A stretch of DNA of 30,900 nt, taken from positions 1-30,900 of the forward strand of contig CAZVEV010000040.1 of NCBI GenBank assembly GCA_964625865.1. The letters run 5' to 3'. The notes under the pieces were generated by a model. That model worked only from the letters and a program-made list of their open reading frames with translations, searched no databases and had not been told where the DNA came from. Position numbers and translations under genes: made by a program. Origin of the DNA: CAZVEV01 sp964625865. Its GTDB lineage: Bacteria > Planctomycetota > Phycisphaerae > SM23-33. Shown here in pieces: positions 7,890 to 17,280 of this stretch. The number at the start of each line of letters is the position of its first letter. Position 1 is the stretch's first letter.

Positions 7890-10588
7890 GGTGCGCCGGA
7901 CTTGAGTTTGGCGATCGCCTTTCGCACGATGCCCCGCGCCACGCCCGGTGCGTAGTTGAGCTTCTCGGCCAGCGCGATCAACTTCGCGTCGGGCCTCTGC
8001 TGGGCCAGCGCGACCAGCACGAGGACCTTGGACGCGGGATAGGCGACGACGTCCAGGGCCGCCTCGACGTCCACCCCGGCGCCCGAGGCGATCAGGGCGG
8101 CGAGGACCTGCTCGTCGCGCGACCCGTCGGCCAGCCTTTGGCGGGCCTTGCTGCGCCACTCGGTGGCCAGTGGCCCCTTGCCCTGGGCGGCAGCCTGGAT
8201 GGCGATCAGCAACTCGGTTTCCCACTGAGTGATGGACGCACTGGACGCCAGCCTGGCCGCGCCGACCGGGTCGCCCGATCCCAGGGCCGCCTCGAGCAGC
8301 CACAGGTTGGCCGTCTCCTGGTCAGTCAACGCCCCGGCCAGCCGCCGCAGGGCCGTGTAGTCTTGCTTCATCCTGGCCAGGACCGCCCGGGCGCGGCGCT
8401 GGGTCTGCCACGTGTCCCGGGCCTCGGGCAGTTCCTCGCGAACGCGGCGCACGTAATCGGCGCAAACCCGGTCGCCCCGCCCGAGGTCATCGGCCGCTGC
8501 GAGGATCTCCACGTACTGACTGTACAGACCGAAGTCCGCCGGCGCGTCGGCCCGCTGACGTTCGACCTCGCGCTTGAGCGCATCCAGGTCCCCGGTGGCC
8601 ATGCGCGTGTTGGTCAGCATCTCCTTCATGCCGTCGTTGTCCGGCGCGAGCGACACGGCCTTGGCCGCCGCGTCACGGGCCTCGGCGAACTGCCCCCGCC
8701 CCAGGAGACCGAACGCCTTGGCCAGCCACGGGTAGGCATTGGTCGCGTCGGCAGCGATGGCCTTGTCCATGTAGGCCATCGTCTCGCGACCGGTGACCTG
8801 CACGCGTCCGTTGAGGTACAGCAGGACCGAATTGCTCGGATCAGTCCGGAGCATGGCGGCATAGCGTTTGACCATCTGCTCGCCCTGGCCGGTCCGTTCG
8901 CAGATCTCCTGGTACATGCGGTGCCAGTCCACGCGAAACGGCGTGTGGTCGAGGCCTTCGGCGAGGAAGTCCCGAGCCCGGTCGCCGCGCTGCTGGAGAA
9001 CACCTATCCCGACGTACATCTGGAGCAGATCCCGGTCGCCGCCGCGCTCGGCGAGATGCGCTTCGACGAAACGCATCAGGTCGTCTGGGTCCGGATTGCC
9101 CACCGACATCACCATGGGCAGCAGTTCCGTGACCGTCCCGCGCATAACCGATGCGCCCTTGCGGTATATCACCGGGTCGTCCGACTCGGTCTTGATCTCC
9201 TCGGGGAAGTCCTTGAATACGAAGTTCAGGTCGTCCAGGACGATCCACGGCAGCCCCGCGTAGATCGCCACCTCGGAGTCGCGGCGCTCGGACTTCGGGA
9301 CGCTTGGGTTGTAGTAGCCCCTCTTCTCGCTCACGACGACGGCGGCGCCGAACGGGTTGAGCACGTGGACCTTGTCGGAAAAGAACCGCCCGCAGAAGAC
9401 CCCGTCGATCTCGATCTCCGCCTCGCCGCGCCGGCCCGATTCGCTGATGAACGCCGCCGTGTGCGCGCCCTCGGAAACCGAGATCTCCTGGTGATCGCCG
9501 CGCTGAAGGGTCAACACCTCTTCACCGTCGATCAGCACCTGAACCGGTCCGTCCAGACCGTTGACTACGTGGACGGTGCGATAGGAGGCCACGATGAAGT
9601 TGATCACCCACAGGACCGCCAGCAGCGCCGCGACGCCCATGAGCCAGCGCGTCCGTTGCGAAGTGCCCGAACGAACCGGGGCCATGCCGCGATCGGCGTC
9701 CAGCGCCTGTCCGGACGACTGGAGGTGGCCCGGCGCCAGGCCCGCCGCTGTCGACGGGACGGCCTGGGGCGGCTGACTGGGCGGCATCGCCCGGGCGGGC
9801 CGGGAAGAGGCCCTCGCCTGGTCCATCTTCATCCCGGCCGCCTGCTCCGAGGCGCGGACCATCTTGCGAAACGCCTTGTCCCTGGCCAATTCCTGCGAGC
9901 CGGCGGCGGCGCAGCGGAACAGTTCAAGGGCCTGGGCGTGGTCCTGGCGGTCCTGGAACGCGGCGCCCAACATGGCCAGCACGTACGGGTCGGACTTGGG
10001 ACCCGGGGTTTCCATGAAGCCAAGCAAGTCACGCGCACGGGCCAAGTCGCCTTGCTCGATCGCACCGACACCCACCGCCCGCCGGGCGTCGAGGTTGCTC
10101 GGATCCAGCGCGAACGCCCGGTCGAAGGCCTTGGTGGCCTCTTGGGGACGGTTGGTCAGTTCGTACCACGTGCCCAGGCCGAACTGGGCCTCGGCGTTGT
10201 TGGCAAACTGGGTGGCGATCCAGTCGGCGTGCTCCTGGCCCCTGGCCTTGCGGTGAAACGCATGGTACATGCCCAGCAAGTCCAGCGCCGCCTCGACGTC
10301 ATTGGGGTTCTGCCTGACCTTCTCCCGGGCCTCGGCCAGCCCTTCGGTCGTCAGCTTCTGCCACTGGGCCGGATCGGTCACGCGATGACCGGTGCAGGAG
10401 GGGCAGTAGTCCAGGACCTGCTTCCTGCCCAGCGGGATCACCGGGATGTACAGGATGGTGAACCACAGCCCCGTCTCGTAGTCCTCCAGCATGACCGTCT
10501 GGTTGCACCTGTCGCAGACGCCTCGGTGGACCTTGTGGTTCTTCTTGCCGATATAGTTCGTCCCGATCCCGTTAATCGTGCTTGGCAT
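7886..10588 (-). CDS. Zinc-ribbon and TPR membrane protein
   Basis: This encodes 900 residues. The start at 10588 has GGGAAGG about 8 bases upstream, whereas the longer in-frame reading has none. An N-terminal zinc ribbon (C25-x2-C28 ... C62-x2-C65) contains a hydrophobic WFTILYIPVIPLGRK stretch between the cysteine pairs, as in zinc-ribbon proteins of unknown function. Residues 85-245 form TPR-like helical repeats. A Pro/Ala-rich linker (255-310) leads to one membrane span (about 315-335). A beta-rich extracytoplasmic region (340-430) and then a second long TPR array to the C-terminus follow. It is probably a membrane-anchored scaffold. The gene lies 248 bases downstream of clpB on the same strand. 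I do not recognise an experimentally characterised homologue. Confidence 0.87.
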   Translation of the reverse strand: MPSTINGIGTNYIGKKNHKVHRGVCDRCNQTVMLEDYETGLWFTILYIPVIPLGRKQVLDYCPSCTGHRVTDPAQWQKLTTEGLAEAREKVRQNPNDVEAALDLLGMYHAFHRKARGQEHADWIATQFANNAEAQFGLGTWYELTNRPQEATKAFDRAFALDPSNLDARRAVGVGAIEQGDLARARDLLGFMETPGPKSDPYVLAMLGAAFQDRQDHAQALELFRCAAAGSQELARDKAFRKMVRASEQAAGMKMDQARASSRPARAMPPSQPPQAVPSTAAGLAPGHLQSSGQALDADRGMAPVRSGTSQRTRWLMGVAALLAVLWVINFIVASYRTVHVVNGLDGPVQVLIDGEEVLTLQRGDHQEISVSEGAHTAAFISESGRRGEAEIEIDGVFCGRFFSDKVHVLNPFGAAVVVSEKRGYYNPSVPKSERRDSEVAIYAGLPWIVLDDLNFVFKDFPEEIKTESDDPVIYRKGASVMRGTVTELLPMVMSVGNPDPDDLMRFVEAHLAERGGDRDLLQMYVGIGVLQQRGDRARDFLAEGLDHTPFRVDWHRMYQEICERTGQGEQMVKRYAAMLRTDPSNSVLLYLNGRVQVTGRETMAYMDKAIAADATNAYPWLAKAFGLLGRGQFAEARDAAAKAVSLAPDNDGMKEMLTNTRMATGDLDALKREVERQRADAPADFGLYSQYVEILAAADDLGRGDRVCADYVRRVREELPEARDTWQTQRRARAVLARMKQDYTALRRLAGALTDQETANLWLLEAALGSGDPVGAARLASSASITQWETELLIAIQAAAQGKGPLATEWRSKARQRLADGSRDEQVLAALIASGAGVDVEAALDVVAYPASKVLVLVALAQQRPDAKLIALAEKLNYAPGVARGIVRKAIAKLKSGAP

Positions 10589-10717
10589 ATGCGTCGCCTT
10601 CCCTGTCTGATCAGGCAGTCCGCGCGACCGCCCGGAGACGCATCCTTGCACGGAGCGGGCGCCGATGCAAGCGCCAGGTCAATGCGGCGCACACCGTTCA
10701 CGTTGCCTCCCTCAAAG

Positions 10718-10735
10718 CCCCCCGACGGCGGGGGG
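10718..10735 (-). terminator. GC-rich hairpin downstream of clpB
   Basis: CCCCCCG and CGGGGGG arms (7 bp) enclose ACGG. On the minus strand the hairpin is followed by CTTT, giving a weak terminator-like shape after clpB. It is the second of two hairpins in this gap. Confidence 0.4.
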
Positions 10736-10742
10736 GGGGATT

Positions 10743-10761
10743 CCCCGGACGCCGTCCGGGG
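10743..10761. repeat. Perfect 8-bp hairpin in clpB downstream spacer
   Basis: CCCCGGAC and GTCCGGGG enclose GCC. Together with the adjacent hairpin at 10718-10735 it makes a ~45-base palindromic cassette, probably an intergenic repeat that may also slow or stop transcription leaving clpB. The rest of the 10589-10836 spacer shows no gene. Confidence 0.55.
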
Positions 10762-10836
10762 GCCTTTCGCTTGCGAGCGGAACGCACTACGTTGTCGTGC
10801 GCCGTTCGTCGATGCGTGCGCTATCCTGCACCACAC

Positions 10837-13425
<2,589 letters not shown>

Positions 13426-13562
13426 CGTTTAGCCTCCCGAACGTCACATCGCGTACACGTACTGCCCCATACCATAAGCAAACCCCGTGCCTGAAATCCA
13501 ACTTCTGATTCTTCAATATGTTACAAGATCTCGCCCCATCGAATCTCCTGTCATCGCCCCAA

Positions 13563-13587
13563 CGGATCGGCCATTTTGGCCGATCCG
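13563..13587. promoter_or_regulatory. Perfect 11-bp dyad upstream of clpB
   Basis: The arms CGGATCGGCCA and TGGCCGATCCG flank TTT, 138 bases before the clpB ATG. The symmetry suits either a repressor operator or a strong RNA hairpin. No U-run follows on either strand. It does not match the CIRCE consensus. The surrounding non-coding stretch 13426-13778 otherwise holds AT-rich DNA just before clpB, where its promoter is expected, and one copy of the long palindromic repeat. Confidence 0.55.
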
Positions 13588-13619
13588 ACCGCACCGCCAC
13601 CGACACAAGCCCGCATTCC

Positions 13620-13762
13620 GGAAACGCCCATTTAGCCCCGGGTGATTACACCCGGGGGTTCCCTGCGAATGCGCAGTGCTCTCGCATGGTCTCGTATCGC
13701 AACGCGTGGGCGTTCGAACGGAACCCCCCGGTGTCTTCACCGGGGGCGAAATGCCCGTTTCC
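13620..13762. repeat. Long palindromic repeat, copy 1
   Basis: The core runs from CATTTAGCCCC (13629) to GGGGGCGAAATG (13753), about 125 bases, and is a long imperfect inverted repeat. Each half also contains a small hairpin of the type CCCGGGTG...CACCCGGGGG. Outside the core the ends still match as inverted repeats (GGAAACG at 13620-13626, CGTTTCC at 13756-13762). A second copy in the same orientation lies at 14382-14508, on the other side of the phosphatidyltransferase gene. No coding capacity is apparent; it looks like a non-autonomous MITE- or REP-like unit. Confidence 0.75.
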
Positions 13763-13778
13763 TATCGTTTCCGCGCCA

Positions 13779-14369
13779 TCAAGTCCCTGACCCCCGCCGC
13801 CGGATCAACTCCCGCACCCCTGCCCACGCCCCTGCCACATAGTCCACCAGCGACCACAGTGTCACGCCCACCAGCAGGGCCGCCCCCAACGCCACAAGCC
13901 GCCCCGACCAGACCGGATCGACCGCCACGCGGGACCATTCCAGGAACACCAGCACGGGCACACCGCCGCCCTGGATGATCGCCTTGATCTTCCCGCTGAG
14001 CCGGGCCGAGGTCTTGTTGCCCGTCATCGCGTTGACCACCCGCGTGTACGACACGATGATGTCGCGACCGGTCATCACCAGCGGCACGACCACGGAAACC
14101 CACCCCGCATACGCCAGCGCGAAGTACATCGCCAGCCGCGCCAGCGAGTCGACCAGCGGATCGAGAATGCCCCCGAATTCGCTCGCCGTCCCAGCCGCCC
14201 GGGCCGCCACGCCGTCAAAGATGTCCGTCAGTTCCTCGACGATGGCGACGAGGCACAGGCCGACCATCGCCCCGAGCGAAACGGTCCCCGTCGGCCCGAT
14301 CGCGCAGACCCACCCGGCCACCGCCGCAGCGAGCACCAACCGAGAGAACGTGAGAATGTACGCCAGCAT
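13779..14369 (-). CDS. CDP-alcohol phosphatidyltransferase
   Basis: This encodes 196 residues. The start at 14369 is chosen because GGAGAGG lies 6 bases upstream; a longer in-frame reading to 14495 would translate the neighbouring repeat. The integral membrane protein shows the full family signature D-x2-D-G-x2-A-R-x8-G-x3-D-x3-D (DIFDGVAAR ... GGILDPLVD), which binds the metal and the CDP-alcohol. Several hydrophobic spans are present. The size and motif fit PgsA-like enzymes making phosphatidylglycerol phosphate, but the alcohol substrate cannot be read from sequence. It is flanked on both sides by copies of the long palindromic repeat. Confidence 0.88.
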   Translation of the reverse strand: MLAYILTFSRLVLAAAVAGWVCAIGPTGTVSLGAMVGLCLVAIVEELTDIFDGVAARAAGTASEFGGILDPLVDSLARLAMYFALAYAGWVSVVVPLVMTGRDIIVSYTRVVNAMTGNKTSARLSGKIKAIIQGGGVPVLVFLEWSRVAVDPVWSGRLVALGAALLVGVTLWSLVDYVAGAWAGVRELIRRRGSGT

Positions 14370-14381
14370 GCCCTGCCTCTC

Positions 14382-14508
14382 CATTTCGCCCCGGGTGAAC
14401 ACACCCGGGGGTTCCTTGCGAACGCGCAGTGCTCCCGGACGATCTCGTCGCACAACGCCTGCGCATTCGCAGGGGAAGCCCCCCGGTGTGTTCACCGGGG
14501 GCTAAATG
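14382..14508. repeat. Long palindromic repeat, copy 2
   Basis: CATTTCGCCCC (14382) to GGGGGCTAAATG (14508), 127 bases, aligns along its length with copy 1 at 13629-13753 in the same orientation. Shared blocks include GCGCAGTGCTC and CAACGC in the centre. It ends 6 bases from the stop of the cupin lipoprotein gene and covers the region just upstream of the phosphatidyltransferase start, so it must lie in that gene's leader or promoter. Confidence 0.75.
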
Positions 14509-14513
14509 CGCTG

Positions 14514-15311
14514 CTATTCCTTGACCTTCGTGATCCGGGCCGCTTCGGAGTTGCCGAATTCCATCGTCGGGTGGCTGAACTTCACGTCGTTGTGGTAGGT
14601 GGCGTACTCGGCCACGATGGCGCCGTTGGGGCCCGCTCGCATGAAGTGGAATGACTCGGGATCGTTCAGCGAGTAGATCTCGCCGGCAACGCACTTCTTG
14701 ACGTACTTCGACTTGAACCACTTCGTGCCGTAGCCCCAGGGCCGCTCGCTTTCGGGCATATCGCTGATGGGCGTTTCACCGGCGGGACCGGCGTACTCGC
14801 CGAAGAACTCGACCGAGCCGTGACGGATGTGCCACGTCTCCATCTTCGGACCAAACCCCTTGCCGCTGCCGTTGCCGAGGTGATTGTGCTCGGGCAGCAT
14901 CTGGCCGGGCAGGAGGAAGATCTCGTGGCCGAGGTAGCCGTAGTTGACGTCCTTGAACTTGCCCGTGTAGGCCTTGGCCCCGACCTTGCCGTACGTGCCC
15001 TCGACGTTCTTCCAGAAGATGCCCGCCATCCCGAGTTTCGCGAAGTTGCCCTCCTTGAAGTCCGCCGTCCAGAACTCCTTGGTCTTCAGATAGGGCGGGA
15101 TCGGGTAGTGATAGGCCCTCATCATGTCGTAGTAGGCCTTCTTGGCGACGGCCTGGTCGAAGGACCCGTCTTCCTTGTAGAAGGCGGCGTTGTCAAGCTT
15201 CGGGACCGCCGAAAAGGGATCGAGGCCCGTATAGCCCTCAGGCGCCCCGCAGCCCGCACCCAGCGACAGCACGACGACGCACAGCAATGAACAGATCGCA
15301 CATTTCAACAT
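14514..15311 (-). CDS. Cupin-like lipoprotein
   Basis: This encodes 265 residues. The ATG at 15311 follows AAGGAG by 6 bases; a GTG one codon earlier is possible. A hydrophobic signal ends in LGAGC, with C21 as the lipidation site. The mature part has a cupin-like core: a turn with GQMLPEHNHLG (two metal-ligand-type histidines), then METWHIRHGSVEFFGEY, and later a GEIYSLNDPESFHFM strand pair. The arrangement resembles D-lyxose isomerase-type cupins, but a lipid-anchored isomerase would be unusual and I cannot assign a substrate. It lies directly downstream of the Tat-exported oxidoreductase on the same strand, so a shared role in extracytoplasmic sugar metabolism is plausible. Confidence 0.82.
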   Translation of the reverse strand: MLKCAICSLLCVVVLSLGAGCGAPEGYTGLDPFSAVPKLDNAAFYKEDGSFDQAVAKKAYYDMMRAYHYPIPPYLKTKEFWTADFKEGNFAKLGMAGIFWKNVEGTYGKVGAKAYTGKFKDVNYGYLGHEIFLLPGQMLPEHNHLGNGSGKGFGPKMETWHIRHGSVEFFGEYAGPAGETPISDMPESERPWGYGTKWFKSKYVKKCVAGEIYSLNDPESFHFMRAGPNGAIVAEYATYHNDVKFSHPTMEFGNSEAARITKVKE

Positions 15312-15346
15312 CACAATCTCCTTGTTTCTGACTGTCTCGTTCCGAC

Positions 15347-15412
15347 GTCGAAAGCGGGTACAGGCACGTCCTCGGCCTTCGGCCTGCGGGCGAGCCAGTC
15401 CCCGTTTTCGAC
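15347..15412. repeat. Inverted-repeat element between two genes
   Basis: The 22-base arms at 15347-15368 and 15391-15412 pair with four mismatches (outer part GTCGAAAGCGGG with CCCGTTTTCGAC). A GGCCTTCGGCC mini-hairpin lies inside. The AGGCACG...CGAGCCAGTCCCC layout looks like a mobile palindromic unit, not a terminator. It sits between the oxidoreductase and lipoprotein genes and could uncouple their expression. Confidence 0.6.
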
Positions 15413-15420
15413 TCGGGCCG

Positions 15421-16755
15421 TCAGATCCACCCCATGTCGTCGCGGGGGTTCAGGCGACGCATGAAGAGGCTCTTGTTGGCCGCCTCGTCATTGGTGATCT
15501 TCATGTTCTTCGCGTCCCAGAGCAGGGTCTTGCCCGGGTGCAGGAGGGCGATGTCGCCCAGGACGATGATCTCCGACAGCGGCCCGGCGTAGTCGAACGA
15601 CGACATCGCGGTGTCCTGGCCCTTGCAGGCGAGCGTCCAGTTGTGGAAGTGGCCCCTGCCCTTGCAGCGAAACGCCTTCTTCGGCGCACGGGGGGAGGCC
15701 TTCATGAACGATTCGGGAATCAGCCGGGAGCCCTGGCTGTGCGAGCCGGCCTTGATGGACCCCTTCTCGCCGACCAGCACCGAGCCGCTGGTGATCTCGC
15801 GACGGTCCTTCTCCAGGTGCTTGGGATGCGGGTACGGGATACCGGGGCCCAGGTAGTACTTCATCGTCACCGGCGGCTTGTCGCCGCGGGCGGCGAACTC
15901 CCAGGTGATCACGCCTGCCCGCGGCAGCGAGCCGGGCATGGCGGGGATCTTCACGTCGGCGTGGACGCTGAGCGGAATGCGGATGTCCAGGGCGTAGTAG
16001 GCCGGGTCCAGGATGTGGGCGGCCATGTCGCCGACGGCCCCGCTGAAGTGGCTGTAGCGAATCCACTCGCGATTGGCGTAGCTGGTCGAGTACGGAATCA
16101 TCGCCGCCCGGTTGAGGTACAGGTCCCAGTTCAGCGTTTTCGGCGGGGTGGTGGGCTTGGCCAGCGGCTTGTCGGTCCAGTAGTTCTTGCGGGAGTAGGC
16201 GTGGACCTCGCGAATGGGCCCTACCGTACCCGCCAGCGCCCAGTCACGAATGAGGGCCGAGGACTCGGAGGAATGGCCCTGGTGGCCCATCTGCGTGACG
16301 ACCTTGCACTTGCGGGCTTCCTCGGTCAGCAGGCGGACCTCATTGACGGTGTGGCAGAGGGGCTTTTGGCAGTAGACGTGCTTGCCCCGCCGCATCGCAC
16401 TGACTGAGATCGTGTAGTGGTTATGCTCGGGGGTCGCGATGCAGACCGCGTCGATCCCCTTGCCCAGCTTGTCGAACATCCTGCGATAGTCGGTCCACAT
16501 CTTGATACCGTGGAGGCTCTTGAACCGCTTGATCTTGCCCCCCGCCCAGGCGGTGTCCACGTCGCACAGGGCGACGATGTTGTCCGTTCGCGACAGCGTG
16601 TGCGCATTGGCCGAGCCCTGCCCGCCCAGGCCGATGCAGGCAATGTTGAGCTTGCTGTTGGGCGAGGGACCCGCTTTGAGAATGTTCGGCGTCAGCCCGA
16701 CGGCCGCCGCGGCGGCCGCGCCCTTGAGAACGTCGCGACGTTTGATCGACTTCAT
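15421..16755 (-). CDS. Tat-exported Gfo/Idh/MocA oxidoreductase
   Basis: This encodes 444 residues. The ATG at 16755 has GAGGTG 7 bases upstream; the longer open frame upstream is low-complexity shadow. The N-terminus is a twin-arginine signal (K5-R6-R7-D-V-L-K, then an alanine-rich hydrophobic stretch). The Rossmann domain begins with IACIGLGGQG near residues 38-47, and the family hallmarks EHNH and QKPLCHTV follow. Members oxidise or reduce sugars and sugar derivatives with NAD(P); exported versions are very numerous in planctomycetes. The substrate is unknown. The next gene on the strand is the cupin-like lipoprotein. Confidence 0.9.
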   Translation of the reverse strand: MKSIKRRDVLKGAAAAAAVGLTPNILKAGPSPNSKLNIACIGLGGQGSANAHTLSRTDNIVALCDVDTAWAGGKIKRFKSLHGIKMWTDYRRMFDKLGKGIDAVCIATPEHNHYTISVSAMRRGKHVYCQKPLCHTVNEVRLLTEEARKCKVVTQMGHQGHSSESSALIRDWALAGTVGPIREVHAYSRKNYWTDKPLAKPTTPPKTLNWDLYLNRAAMIPYSTSYANREWIRYSHFSGAVGDMAAHILDPAYYALDIRIPLSVHADVKIPAMPGSLPRAGVITWEFAARGDKPPVTMKYYLGPGIPYPHPKHLEKDRREITSGSVLVGEKGSIKAGSHSQGSRLIPESFMKASPRAPKKAFRCKGRGHFHNWTLACKGQDTAMSSFDYAGPLSEIIVLGDIALLHPGKTLLWDAKNMKITNDEAANKSLFMRRLNPRDDMGWI

Positions 16756-16902
16756 GGTTTGCACCTCGTTGGGGAGAATCAGCGTCTCACGCGTACCACT
16801 GACCATAGAGCGCAGAGGCGCTTCCCGCAAGCTCAAACGTCCATTGTGCGTCGTTGCGAAGCCGCAAGCGGCGGACGGTGGAGCGTCCGAAACAAAGACG
16901 CC

Positions 16903-16931
16903 TTGAAATCGCGGCCGGGCGTGGATAGACT
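16903..16931 (+). promoter_or_regulatory. Sigma-70-type promoter of the rnf operon
   Basis: TTGAAA (16903-16908, 5 of 6) and TAGACT (16926-16931, 4 of 6) have an ideal 17-base spacer. Transcription would start near 16938, about 43 bases before the first small gene of the operon. Confidence 0.55.
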
Positions 16932-16980
16932 GTGCGATTCGTTTTTCCTCCTTGGGCGGGCTGGACGACAGGAACAGTCG

Positions 16981-17280
16981 ATGCGACCGGCGCAAGACAA
17001 CCAGGCGAGCGTGTGCGGCGGCGGGTGCAGCCGGTGCGGGCAGGCTGCCGACGACGGCGCTGCCGCCTCGTCGCTGCGCGGGTGGCGCCTGGTGGCGGCG
17101 GCGGCGGGCGTGCTGCTGGCGCCCCCTGTCGCGGCGATGGTCGGGGCGCTGATCGGCGGGGCAGGCGGGGCCGGTCGGACGGGCCAGTTCGTCGGCGCGG
17201 CGATCGGCCTGGCGGTGGGGCTGGCATTGGTGGGCGGAGCGGCTAGAATGCACCGTAACTGGCGCAAGGAACATCCATGA
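16981..17280 (+). CDS. Small Cys-motif two-span membrane protein before rnfC
   Basis: This encodes 99 residues and overlaps rnfC by ATGA (17277-17280), implying translational coupling. The N-terminus carries C12-x3-C16-x2-C19, a possible Fe-S or metal site. Two glycine/alanine-rich membrane spans follow (about 36-59 and 68-86), and a basic tail ends the protein. The layout (cytoplasmic cysteines, then two spans) is that of RseC, a partner of Rnf in SoxR reduction, but this protein is smaller and I cannot show homology. A weak AGGA precedes the ATG. An open frame continues upstream to 16417, but it is antisense to the oxidoreductase and is not used. Confidence 0.68.
   Translation: MRPAQDNQASVCGGGCSRCGQAADDGAAASSLRGWRLVAAAAGVLLAPPVAAMVGALIGGAGGAGRTGQFVGAAIGLAVGLALVGGAARMHRNWRKEHP

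Noticed and set aside
13426..13560. CIRCE or sigma-32 promoter for clpB
   Set aside because: No TTAGCACTC/GAGTGCTAA pair was found, and no convincing CTTGAA/CCCCAT pair with correct spacing on the minus strand.
14370..14495. Longer N-terminus of the phosphatidyltransferase
   Set aside because: The extra residues are a translation of the palindromic repeat; a strong ribosome site supports the start at 14369.
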